Assembly (NCBI GenBank): GCA_041394285.1
Contig: JAWKIL010000011.1
Coordinates: 124,001-188,000, forward strand
Direction: 5' to 3'
Origin: CADEDH01 sp041394285
Lineage (GTDB): Bacteria > Actinomycetota > Acidimicrobiia > Acidimicrobiales > SZUA-35
DNA: 64,000 bases
Of the stretch, positions 53,291 through 61,857 are shown one piece after another. Numbering within the stretch: the first letter of the stretch is position 1; each line of letters begins with the position of its first letter. The notes under the pieces were generated by a model. That model did no database searches. It had not been told where the DNA came from and saw nothing but the letters and a program-made list of their open reading frames with translations. The position numbers and the translations under genes were made by a program.

Positions 53291-54234
53291 TCACCTCGCC
53301 TCATTCCTCGAAGCCGCCGCTGCGGCGATCGATCGAAGGTAGCCCTCGGGGATCGGTTCTCGGCGTAGCCGGTCGAGGTCGAACTCTCCGATGTCGACGT
53401 GTTCGCCACTGTGCGCCAGGTCGTGTGGCCGCTCGGCAGCGCAGGCGAACGTCAGGATCAACACCCGTTTGCCCTCGACGTCATAGATCCACGAATCGAT
53501 CAGTTCGCCGACCTCGACCTCGAGCCCGAGCTCCTCGACCATCTCTCGCCGCAACGCGGCCGCCGGCGACGCGTCGGAAGCGTCGAGGCGACCGCCTGGC
53601 AGTTCCCACTCGCCACGCCGGTTCCTCAGCACCACGACCCGACCGTCCCAACCGACCACACCCTTCACCGACACCGACCACCGATCGTCCACCCACGCCT
53701 CGGACTCCAGGGCCAGGCCACCATCGGCCAACGCCGCCCGGCACCGGGCCACCACCTCGCCCCGATCGCCCTCACCCGACACCACGTGACGCTCGAGATC
53801 ACCGAGATCGGCGAACTGATCCCACATCACCTCCGCCCCAGACACCTCGACCGCGCCGTCACGCTCCCGAACCCGCGCCAGCGCCGTCTCCCGTTCGGCG
53901 CGAACCACCAGAAAGCGCACCCGCACACCCCTGGCCGCCAAGCGGGCGACCACCCGGTCCAGAAACCACGGACCCACGATCCCGTCCCACACCACCACGT
54001 AGCCAGCATCCGCGTACCCCGCAGCCGTGTCGGTCACGAGGTCCATCACCGCCGTGTTCTGGCTGTGCGACGCCGGCAGATGCGGCGGAATGAACCCCGA
54101 ACGGATCCACCGGAAGAACCAGTCCGACTCCAGATGCACACCCGCTCGACCGAGTCCGCCAACGCTGCAGAAACTGTCGACTTCCCGGACCCCGGCGGGC
54201 CGGACACGATCACCACCTCACCTCGCCCAAGCAT
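53291..54234 (-). CDS. P-loop kinase-NUDIX fusion, frameshifted near its start
   Basis: Two frames together encode a P-loop kinase joined to a NUDIX hydrolase. The N-terminal part (ATG at 54234) reads LGRGEVVIVSGPPGSGKSTV with a Walker A. Near 54130-54160 similarity moves to the next frame: HLESDWFFRWIRSGFIPPHL, VVWDGIVGPWFLDRVVARLA, then the NUDIX box GGRLDASDASPAAALRREMV and EELGL, where Asp replaces the first box glutamate. One indel would restore a single protein of about 310 residues. Such fusions occur in Streptomyces. A terminator lies 120 bases past the stop. Confidence 0.7.
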
Positions 54235-54284
54235 GCGCAAACCGTAGGCGACACGAACGCCGCGCCCCTTCGAACGTCTTGTCA

Positions 54285-54299
54285 TCGCGTCGGACGCGA
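54285..54299. promoter_or_regulatory. Palindrome in divergent gap of the modification genes
   Basis: TCGCGTC-G-GACGCGA, a perfect 15-base palindrome between the kinase-NUDIX gene (minus) and the methyltransferase operon (plus). A candidate operator for the operon starting at 54358. Confidence 0.45.
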
Positions 54300-54357
54300 C
54301 GCTCTCGTCGATGAGGAACCAGGATTTCCTCGGAACGAAGCCTCTCGGCGAGTCCAG

Positions 54358-54993
54358 ATGCGAAGATCATCGGATGTCGATGGGTGGCACCAACTCCTAC
54401 CGCAACCTCCCAACGGTCTCGTCGTGCCCTCGCTGGTCCTCGACGCGGTTTCCGCCGCCGAGCGACTCGGGTTCGACCTATGCGTACGACCCGAGATCGG
54501 TCGACTCCTCGGTGTCCTCGCCGCCGGGCTCCCCACCGGAGCCATCGTCGGCGAGACAGGAACCGGAACCGGTGCCGGGCTCGCCTGGCTGGTCACCCAC
54601 GCACCAGCCGGCTGCCGATTCCTCAGCTACGAACTCGACCCCGAACGCGCCGAGGCCGCCCGCTCCCTGTTCGCCGACCACGACAACGTCACGATCACCA
54701 CCGGCGACGCCGCCGAGCTCTTCGACCAAGGACCATTCGATCTCCTCGTCCTCGACGGCGGCCCCGGCAGCGGCAAGACCCCCGGCGACACCCCGGTCGA
54801 ACCCACCCGAGTCCTGCGTCCCGGCGGCACCATCACAATCGACGACTACACGCCGACCACAACCTGGCCACCGTCCTTCGGCAACCAGCCCGACCACAGC
54901 CGCATCCACTGGCTCACCCACCCCGATCTCCGCGCCTCCGAGATCCGGGTCGCCTCCGATCTCGCCGTCATCGTCGGCCGTTACCTCCCATGA
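54358..54993 (+). CDS. SAM-dependent O-methyltransferase-like protein (first gene of modification operon)
   Basis: A 211-residue class I methyltransferase. VGETGTGTGAGLAWLV (about 64-79) is motif I, FLSYELDPERAEAARSLF strand 2, DLLVLDGGPG the acidic loop and VLRPGGTITIDDYTP the post-III region, close to the O-methyltransferase group. The ATG at 54358 is the first in frame; a GTG-like codon further on could also serve. The next gene overlaps its stop (ATGA). Substrate unknown. Confidence 0.8.
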   Translation: MRRSSDVDGWHQLLPQPPNGLVVPSLVLDAVSAAERLGFDLCVRPEIGRLLGVLAAGLPTGAIVGETGTGTGAGLAWLVTHAPAGCRFLSYELDPERAEAARSLFADHDNVTITTGDAAELFDQGPFDLLVLDGGPGSGKTPGDTPVEPTRVLRPGGTITIDDYTPTTTWPPSFGNQPDHSRIHWLTHPDLRASEIRVASDLAVIVGRYLP

Positions 54994-55544
54994 CCCGACT
55001 AGCAGTCCACAACGTCCAGACGCACGACGGCCGGGTGACCGGCTTCGACACCGGGCGACTCACCGCCCGGCCTCTCGAGCGATCCGACGCCGGCTGGCTC
55101 GCGGAACTGCATCGCGACCCCGACGTCATGGCCACGATCGGCGGGATCCGCACCGACGCCGAGTCCGCCGACTGGCTCGCCACCAATCTCGAGCACTGGG
55201 ACACCCATGGCTACGGCCAATGGGTGCTCACCAACCGGGCAGACGGCGTCATCGTCGGACGTGGCGGCCTCCGAACCATCGATGCCTCCGTCGGTGAAAC
55301 CCTCGTCCGAGATCGGCTACACCTGGCCCGCAGCGCCTGGCATCAGGGCTACGCCACCGAAACCGCTCGAGCCTTCGTCACCATCGCGTTCGACCACTAC
55401 GACCTCGCCCAGCTCGGCGCCGTCACCCTCGACACCAACGACGCATCCCAACACGTCCTCACCAAGGTCGGGTTCAGCTACGAACGAGACATCGACCACC
55501 CGGTCGGACCCCACCGCTTCTACCGACTCACGCGATCCCCATGA
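54990..55544 (+). CDS. GNAT acetyltransferase (RimJ/RimL-like)
   Basis: A 184-residue protein with GNAT features: LTARPLERSDAGWLAELHRD at the start, VLTNRADGVIVGRGGLRTI, the acetyl-CoA loop WHQGYATETARAFV and ASQHVLTKVGFSYERD. A short stretch before WHQGYATE (VRDRLH, 55303-55320) is in the wrong frame for the usual EIGY signature; in the neighbouring frame the DNA reads EIGYT. Two compensating indels explain it. Overlaps genes at both ends by 4 bases. Confidence 0.82.
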   Translation: MTRLAVHNVQTHDGRVTGFDTGRLTARPLERSDAGWLAELHRDPDVMATIGGIRTDAESADWLATNLEHWDTHGYGQWVLTNRADGVIVGRGGLRTIDASVGETLVRDRLHLARSAWHQGYATETARAFVTIAFDHYDLAQLGAVTLDTNDASQHVLTKVGFSYERDIDHPVGPHRFYRLTRSP

Positions 55545-55999
55545 CCACCCATCACACCCTCATCCACGAACGAGTCGACGCCGCCCGACGCTGCGAGAAC
55601 CCCACGGTCATCTGCCGGATGCCATCCGGATGGGCCGTGCTCGGCGACCACCAGTTCCTCACCGGCTACAGCCTCCTGCTCCCCGACCCCGTCGTCGACC
55701 ACCTCACCGACCTCGACGATGCCGGCCGAGCCCAGTACCTGACCGACATGGCCCGCCTCGGCGAGGCCCTCCACGCGTGCACCGACACCTTCCGCATCAA
55801 CTACGAGATCCTCGGCAACGGCGACGCCGCCCTCCACGCCCACATCTTCCCCCGCTACCTCACCGAACCCGACCAGTACCGCCGAGCACCCGTTTGGGCT
55901 TACCCCACCGAGATCCGCACCGGCACCCTGTTCGACCCCGACACCTACGGCGACCTCCAACGACGACTCGCCGCCCACCTCACCGGCATCGGCCTGTGA
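55541..55999 (+). CDS. HIT (histidine triad) family protein
   Basis: A 152-residue protein with a HIT-like end region: NYEILGNGDAALHAHIFPRY. His99 and His101 match the second and third histidines of HxHxHxxP, while the first position is alanine, as in some diverged members. HIT proteins hydrolyse or transfer nucleotidyl groups from adenylated or dinucleotide substrates. The N-terminal part is less typical. ATGA overlap with the GNAT gene and GTGA overlap with the NUDIX gene. Confidence 0.82.
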   Translation: MTTHHTLIHERVDAARRCENPTVICRMPSGWAVLGDHQFLTGYSLLLPDPVVDHLTDLDDAGRAQYLTDMARLGEALHACTDTFRINYEILGNGDAALHAHIFPRYLTEPDQYRRAPVWAYPTEIRTGTLFDPDTYGDLQRRLAAHLTGIGL

Positions 56000-56595
56000 G
56001 CGAGACGCACACCGAGATGCGCGCTGCGACCCGCGACCTCGTCGCTGCGATCGACCCGCTCGACGACACCGAGGTCCTGCACCGGGCCCAGGTCCTCGAC
56101 TGGATCGACTCCGATGCACCGTTGTGGCGCACCGCCAAGCCCGCCACCCCACCCATGCACCTCGTCTCCTACGCCGTCGTCATCGACCCTGCCCTCGAAC
56201 ACGCCTTCCTCGTCGATCACCGCCTCGCCGGACTCTGGCTCCCTACCGGCGGCCACATCGAACCCGGCGAACACCCCACCACCACCGCCCGGCGAGAACT
56301 CGCCGAAGAGCTGCGCATCCACCCCGACCCCCACCACGCGTTCGGCGACCAACCGGTGCTCGTCACCGTCACCGAAACCGTGGGCGACGTCACCACCCAC
56401 CACGACGTCTCCCTCTGGTACGCCTTCAGCACCCCGACCGACACCACCATCCAGCCCGATCCGGGCGAGTTCGCCGACACCCGCTGGTGGCCCATCGACC
56501 AGATCACCCACGGCCCCGGCACCCGCTTCGACCCCCACCTGCCCCGTTTCATAGCCAAGCTCACCGGGAGCCAATTGCCGCGACCAGACTGCTGA
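55996..56595 (+). CDS. NUDIX hydrolase
   Basis: A 199-residue NUDIX protein, GTG start overlapping the HIT stop. The NUDIX box lies at about 86-108 (GHIEPGEHPTTTARRELAEE), with catalytic RE at 100-101 and EE at 104-105; the usual glycine near the end of the box is arginine. A 50-residue helical N-terminal extension precedes the domain. NUDIX enzymes cleave nucleoside diphosphates linked to other groups. Its placement after a HIT protein suggests linked nucleotide chemistry. Confidence 0.85.
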   Translation: MSETHTEMRAATRDLVAAIDPLDDTEVLHRAQVLDWIDSDAPLWRTAKPATPPMHLVSYAVVIDPALEHAFLVDHRLAGLWLPTGGHIEPGEHPTTTARRELAEELRIHPDPHHAFGDQPVLVTVTETVGDVTTHHDVSLWYAFSTPTDTTIQPDPGEFADTRWWPIDQITHGPGTRFDPHLPRFIAKLTGSQLPRPDC

Positions 56596-56597
56596 GC

Positions 56598-57356
56598 ATG
56601 GTCCACGAATCCGCAGCCGAGGGATACCGGCAAGAGTCCACCACCTACGCCAGCGCCCGACCCTCCTACCACCCTGCCCTCATCGACCGATCGGTCGACG
56701 CCTACGGCAACGGAACCATCATCGATCTCGGAGCCGGCACCGGCATCTTCACCCGTCAGCTTGTCGAACGAGGCCTTCAGCCGATAGCGATCGAACCCGT
56801 CGCCGAGATGCGCGCTGAACTCCAGGCCTCGCTCCCCGGGGCGACCACCCTCGACGGGACCGCCGAGCACACCGGCCTCGCCGACTCGAGCGTCGACACG
56901 GTGTTCGTGGCCCAAGCCTTCCACTGGTTCGATCACACCCAGGCCCTGGCCGAGATCCGCCGCATCCTTCGCCCGGGCGGACACCTCGTCTGCGTCTGGA
57001 ACGTGCGTGACGAGACCGAACCCTGGGTCCAGGGTTTCACCGACATCGTGGATCGCTACGCCGGCGACACCCCACGCCACCGGACCATGGAGTGGCGTCG
57101 CGCCATCGACGCTGACCCCGCCTTCGCCATCGTCGACGACTTCGCCGTCGCCAACCCAGTCCCGTCCAGCCCTGACGCGGTCGCAGCACGCGCCCTGTCG
57201 ACCAGCTTCATCGCCGCCCTCGACCCCGCCGAACAGCGAGACGTCCTCGAACAGATCAGCGGACTCACCCGACCCCTCGGACCCCGCTTCGAGTTCCCCT
57301 ACCGGTCCGAGCTACAAGCCTGGAGCCGCCAGACCATCGGTCAGTCCACCGCCTGA
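56598..57356 (+). CDS. Class I SAM-dependent methyltransferase (last gene of modification operon)
   Basis: A 252-residue methyltransferase of the UbiE/Methyltransf_11 type. IIDLGAGTGIFTRQLVERG is motif I, PIAIEPVAEMRAEL strand 2, VDTVFVAQAFHWFD the acidic loop and ILRPGGHLVCVWNVRDE the post-III region. HWFD and the downstream aromatic residues resemble those of small-molecule methyltransferases. The ATG at 56598 is 2 bases after the NUDIX stop codon. The last bases before the two hairpins end the operon. Confidence 0.85.
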   Translation: MVHESAAEGYRQESTTYASARPSYHPALIDRSVDAYGNGTIIDLGAGTGIFTRQLVERGLQPIAIEPVAEMRAELQASLPGATTLDGTAEHTGLADSSVDTVFVAQAFHWFDHTQALAEIRRILRPGGHLVCVWNVRDETEPWVQGFTDIVDRYAGDTPRHRTMEWRRAIDADPAFAIVDDFAVANPVPSSPDAVAARALSTSFIAALDPAEQRDVLEQISGLTRPLGPRFEFPYRSELQAWSRQTIGQSTA

Positions 57357-57450
57357 CGCACGCTCGCCAACACCGATCCGGCTACCTCACGATGCAGGCT
57401 CTCCTGCCGCCGAAGCGTCATCTCTCCAACGAAAATCCGTCAGACACAAC

Positions 57451-57499
57451 TGCAGGTCCTTCGGACCTGCATGCAGAGAGATGCCAACTCGCATCTCTC
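57451..57499. other. Two adjacent hairpins before the relaxase gene (oriT or terminator)
   Basis: TGCAGGTCC (57451-57459), TTC, complement (57463-57471); and GAGAGATGC (57476-57484), six bases, complement GCATCTCTC (57491-57499). Both are perfect 9-base stems, lying 80-128 bases before the relaxase start. They may be the transfer origin or the operon terminator, or both. No T-run follows. Confidence 0.5.
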
Positions 57500-57578
57500 C
57501 ATCGCCCCTGAAGCCGCTCGGGACGACGAGTGGAGCAGCGTGTCCCAATCGCCCGTAGGCGCGGGCCACAGATGGGAC

Positions 57579-60500
57579 ATGCACGTGAGCGTCACCACTC
57601 TCGGCGCATCGGCGGGCGATGTCCGCCGCGCTGTGGACAACATCGTCGGTTACCTCGAGGGCACCGACCAGAGCCGCAACGGCTCGGTCGAAGCCCGACG
57701 CTCACAGAAGGGCAGCGCAGCGCCCGACACCGCTCCGCTCACCCAGGCGCTCAATGGTTCCGGCGGTCCGGGCGGCTACTACGCCGACTCTGCCGAATCG
57801 CCCGGCAAGTGGCGGGGCACCGGCACCGAACCCGAGCACTTCGACCTCGGCCCTGGCGTTGATCCCGAAGCCTTCCGCCGTGTCCTCCTCGGCCAAGACC
57901 CGTGGACCGGCGAGCAACTCGTCCAGGCCAATGGCTCCAACGGACGGGCCCGAGGCAAGTCGCGCAACCTCTCCACGAGCCAGCACGACCCCGACGAACT
58001 CCTCGACACGAAGCAGGTCGCCAAGTTGGTCGGCGTCGATCCGTCCTACATCAAGCGACTCGTCAAGGACACAGCGCAGGTCAGGGGAGCGCAACGCCAC
58101 GCTGACGCCCAGGGCATGCCTCGCCCCGACACCCCCGCTGCCTACCTCGACGCCACCAAGGACGCCCAGGGCCACTGGGTCATCGCCCGGGGCGAGGCCG
58201 AACGCTTCGCCGAGAGCCGCAAGGAAGCCAAGGTCGTCCTCGGCTACGACATCACCTGGTCCGTCCCGAAGTCGGTCTCGCTCGTCTATGCCCAGGGCAC
58301 CGACACCGACCGGGCCACCATCGACCAGGCCATCGACGCCTCGGTCGCCACCGGTATGGCCTACCTCGAGCGCGAAGGCTTCCACGTCCGCCGCAACGGC
58401 CAACGCGAGACCGCCACCGCCCTGGTCGCCGCCGGCTACCGCCACAACACCAACCGGGCCCTCGAACCCCAGCTCCACGAACACGTCGTCATCGCCAACA
58501 TGGCCACCAACTCCACCGGCCAGGTCCGAGCCGTCGACGCCCGCGGCCTGTTCGCCCACGCCACCACCGCCGGCTACCTCGCCGGCGCCGAGCTCCGCCA
58601 CCAGCTCGCCGACCGGCTCGGCGTCTCCTGGACCACACCCCACAAAGGCCTGGCAGACATCGAGGGCATCGACCGCTCCACCATCAGGGCCATGTCGTCC
58701 CGTCGACAGGCCGTCCTCACCCTCTCCGAGGAACTCGGCTACACCACCGCCGAACAACGACAACGAGCCGCCCTCGCCACCCGACCAGGCAAGGACCAAT
58801 CCGTCGAAGCCGACGAGCTCCATGCCCGCTGGCGCGACCTGATCGCAGACGCCGGACTCACCGCCGACGACGTTGAGCGCCTCCACCACACCAACGACCG
58901 CACACCGTGGACGTCGGAGGACACCAGCGCGCTTTTCACCCACCTCGCCAGCCACCGAGGCATCACCGAGCAGGCCGCAATCTTCGACCGTCGCGACGTC
59001 ATCCAGGCCATCGCCACTCGCGCCAACAACCGGCTCCCGGCCGCCGCCATCGAAGACCTCGCCGACCACTGGCTCGGCACCGACGCCGTCGTCCCCCTCG
59101 ACATCGCCGACGCCCACCGACGCGAGACCTTCGCCAACGGCCGCACCGCCGTATCACTCGCACCCGACGAACAGCGCTACACCACACCCCACATGCTACG
59201 AATCGAGGCCCGCGTCCTGGACCTCCACGAACGCGGCCAAGCCCGTTCCTTCGGACTCGTTCCTGCACCCGCCATCGAGGCCGCCATCACCGCCATGAGC
59301 CCCGATCTCGGGGCCGACCAAGCCTCCATGGTGCGCGCCATCTGCTCGTCGGGCGACCAATTCCAAGCCGTCGTCGGACGAGCCGGCGCCGGCAAGACCA
59401 CCGCACTTCGAGCCGCCATCACCGCATGGAACGACGCGGGCTACCGAACCATCGGGGCTGCTCCGTTCGGCGACGCAGCCCGAAAGCTCGAACACGAGAC
59501 CGGACTCCGGTCCAGCACTCTCGAGGGGCTCCTCACCCGCATCGAACTCGCCGGCGACCCGTCAACGGTCATCGATGCCAACACGGTCATCGTCGTCGAC
59601 GAGGCTTCCACGATCGGCAACCGACAGCTCGACCGGCTCTACCGCCACGCCACCGAAGTCGGCGCCACCGTCCGCACCATCGGCGACCCCCAACAACATC
59701 AGTCCGTCGAAGCCGGCGGGCTCTGGCAACACCTCACCACGCGCTTCGCCGACCGAACCCCGACCCTCGAGCACAACCGCCGCCAGACCGGGGCCGACAT
59801 GGCCGAGGTCCGACTCGCCCTCGACGAGTACCGCGAAGGCCTCATCGGCCAGGCCCTGGAACGCCTCGACGCCGACGCCCGCATTGTCACGGCACCTACG
59901 TGGGAGGAGCTCCTCGATCAGATGGCCACTGACTGGTACGTCGACCATCGACGCCACATCGCCGGCCAGGCCGACCCATCGAAGATGGTCGCCGAACGCA
60001 ACGGCGACCGCCACGCCCTCAACCGCCGAGCCCAAGCACTCCTCCGGAACGACGGACTCCTCCACCACCCGGTCACCATCGGCGACACCGAATTCCACAT
60101 CGGCGAACGAGTCGTCGCCCAGGCCCGCAACAGCGACCTCCTCGCCGACGGCGCAGATCGTCGAGACCACGTCATCAACGGCTCGGGAGGCACCATCATC
60201 GCCATCACCGGGAAACGGTCCACACCCGACGTTGTCGTGAACTTCGACGGTCTCGGCGCGATCACCGTCCCGCACGACTTCATCACCACCGAGGTCGGCC
60301 CCGGCCGCGGCGGCGGCATCACACCCGCCTACGCCGTCACCTCGTTCAAGGCCGAGGGCCAAACCTTCGACGCCGGCCGCAACCTCGCCGCACCCGGCGC
60401 AGTCAACACCGAAGGCATGTACGTGGCGCTCACCCGAGGCCGCAACGACCAACGCACCTACGCCATCGCCCCTGACGACCAGCGACTCGAACCACCCGAA

Positions 60501-61601
60501 CTCCCGATCATCGCCGACGAGCGGACCGCTCTCGAAGCGCTCGCCGACTCCCTCTCAAAGCCACGGGGCGTCGACCTCGCCTCGGTTGCCGATCCAGCCG
60601 CCCACGCAGTGGCTACCGATGCCAACCGACCGCTCGCCGAGACCGACGGTCGGGCGCGGACACTCGCAGAGCAGCGCATCGCCGCCTCAGCTATCCAACT
60701 TCCCGACCCCGTCACCGTCGCCGCCCTCGGTCCTCGCCCGCCGATCGGCGCCCAACGCCGACTCTGGGATCACGCCGTCGGCGAAGCAGCCATCTACCGC
60801 GCCCGATGGGATACCGACACCGTCACCATTGACGGCGGGGTTGCCGAGCCCGTGCCTGGCGATGGGACCGAGAAGTACGAACACTACGACCGAGTCCAAC
60901 ACGCAGTCCTCGCAGCCGACGTCGAGCATCTCGCCAACGTGCCGCTTGTCGACCTGGCCACCGAACACGTTTCCCTAAGGGCCGCGCAGCCCAACTCGCC
61001 GAGCCACGATCACCCAGCCACTGAGCGACGGCTCGCCGTGGCCGAGCGATCGCTGCACGGAGCCCAACAACGACTTCGTATGGCCGAACGGCCCGACAAC
61101 CCGATCCGCCGTTCGAGCCCGCTGGATCGAGAGCTGAAGCGCCGGTCCACCGAGGGCGCCCGTCATGGCGTAGCCCGAGCTGAGGCGAACGTGGACCGTG
61201 CACGCCAGCGCCTCGAGGCAAGCAAGGGCGACCCGGCCAGCCGAGCGGCCATCAACGCCCGGATCGCCACCATCGACCGGGCCTTCGACCGACGCATCGA
61301 CGCAGCCGTCGCCCGCCCCGCCGACTACCTGACGCACGCGCTCGGGCGACGTCCCCGACACCACGGTGACCGGGAAAGGTGGAACGCCGCCGCCCGCTCC
61401 ATCGAGAACTACCGGCACCGACATCTCCACATCCCGCCCGGCACCGGTGCCGTGGCATCAGCACCAGGACTGGCCCGGGCCATCGGTCCCAAACCGAGTA
61501 CAACAGCCAAGGCGACGGCATGGGAGAAGGTCACCACCGTGATCGACCGCTACCTGGCTATGCCGAAGGCCCACGAGCAAGTTCTGCGTCGAGGGCGCTG
61601 A
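57579..61601 (+). CDS. MobF relaxase-helicase (TraA/TrwC type)
   Basis: A 1340-residue conjugative relaxase. The start MHVSVTTLGASAGDV at 57579 fits the family. Tyr25 (VGYLEG) and Tyr67/68 are catalytic tyrosine candidates. GYDITWSVPKSVSL at 222-235 and the metal triad His289, His300, His302 (YRHNTN...PQLHEHVV) mark the relaxase domain. A helix-turn-helix (DTKQVAKLVGVDPSYIKRLV) at about 143-162 is inserted. The helicase has Walker A at 600-608 (GRAGAGKTT), Walker B at 670-677 (VIVVDEAS), GDPQQHQSV and MYVALTRGR. It nicks and unwinds the transferred strand. The C-terminal 250 residues are charged and helical. Confidence 0.9.
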   Translation: MHVSVTTLGASAGDVRRAVDNIVGYLEGTDQSRNGSVEARRSQKGSAAPDTAPLTQALNGSGGPGGYYADSAESPGKWRGTGTEPEHFDLGPGVDPEAFRRVLLGQDPWTGEQLVQANGSNGRARGKSRNLSTSQHDPDELLDTKQVAKLVGVDPSYIKRLVKDTAQVRGAQRHADAQGMPRPDTPAAYLDATKDAQGHWVIARGEAERFAESRKEAKVVLGYDITWSVPKSVSLVYAQGTDTDRATIDQAIDASVATGMAYLEREGFHVRRNGQRETATALVAAGYRHNTNRALEPQLHEHVVIANMATNSTGQVRAVDARGLFAHATTAGYLAGAELRHQLADRLGVSWTTPHKGLADIEGIDRSTIRAMSSRRQAVLTLSEELGYTTAEQRQRAALATRPGKDQSVEADELHARWRDLIADAGLTADDVERLHHTNDRTPWTSEDTSALFTHLASHRGITEQAAIFDRRDVIQAIATRANNRLPAAAIEDLADHWLGTDAVVPLDIADAHRRETFANGRTAVSLAPDEQRYTTPHMLRIEARVLDLHERGQARSFGLVPAPAIEAAITAMSPDLGADQASMVRAICSSGDQFQAVVGRAGAGKTTALRAAITAWNDAGYRTIGAAPFGDAARKLEHETGLRSSTLEGLLTRIELAGDPSTVIDANTVIVVDEASTIGNRQLDRLYRHATEVGATVRTIGDPQQHQSVEAGGLWQHLTTRFADRTPTLEHNRRQTGADMAEVRLALDEYREGLIGQALERLDADARIVTAPTWEELLDQMATDWYVDHRRHIAGQADPSKMVAERNGDRHALNRRAQALLRNDGLLHHPVTIGDTEFHIGERVVAQARNSDLLADGADRRDHVINGSGGTIIAITGKRSTPDVVVNFDGLGAITVPHDFITTEVGPGRGGGITPAYAVTSFKAEGQTFDAGRNLAAPGAVNTEGMYVALTRGRNDQRTYAIAPDDQRLEPPELPIIADERTALEALADSLSKPRGVDLASVADPAAHAVATDANRPLAETDGRARTLAEQRIAASAIQLPDPVTVAALGPRPPIGAQRRLWDHAVGEAAIYRARWDTDTVTIDGGVAEPVPGDGTEKYEHYDRVQHAVLAADVEHLANVPLVDLATEHVSLRAAQPNSPSHDHPATERRLAVAERSLHGAQQRLRMAERPDNPIRRSSPLDRELKRRSTEGARHGVARAEANVDRARQRLEASKGDPASRAAINARIATIDRAFDRRIDAAVARPADYLTHALGRRPRHHGDRERWNAAARSIENYRHRHLHIPPGTGAVASAPGLARAIGPKPSTTAKATAWEKVTTVIDRYLAMPKAHEQVLRRGR

Positions 61602-61665
61602 TCGGTTCCGCAGCCTGCGTCAAGGCGACTCAGCCGCAGCCCTGAACATTTCGGCGACATCCCGC

Positions 61666-61689
61666 CCGACGCCATGACGGCGGCGTCGG
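61666..61689. terminator. Hairpin between relaxase and AlbA_2 genes
   Basis: CCGACGCC (61666-61673), eight-base loop, GGCGTCGG (61682-61689), in the 256-base gap between convergent genes. No T-run. Nothing else is recognised in that gap. Confidence 0.5.
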
Positions 61690-61857
61690 TGCAATCCGAG
61701 ACCGGCGATCGGATGTGCCGATCCCGAGTGGGAGGGCGTCAGCCAGCCGACCTGGAGTTCTGAGCGGATCAACCTCGACAGCGAGGAGCCGCGTGGCAGC
61801 GGTCCGAGCTGTGAGACCGACTCACCCAACAGACGGAACAGTCTTATCGCGCAGGCG

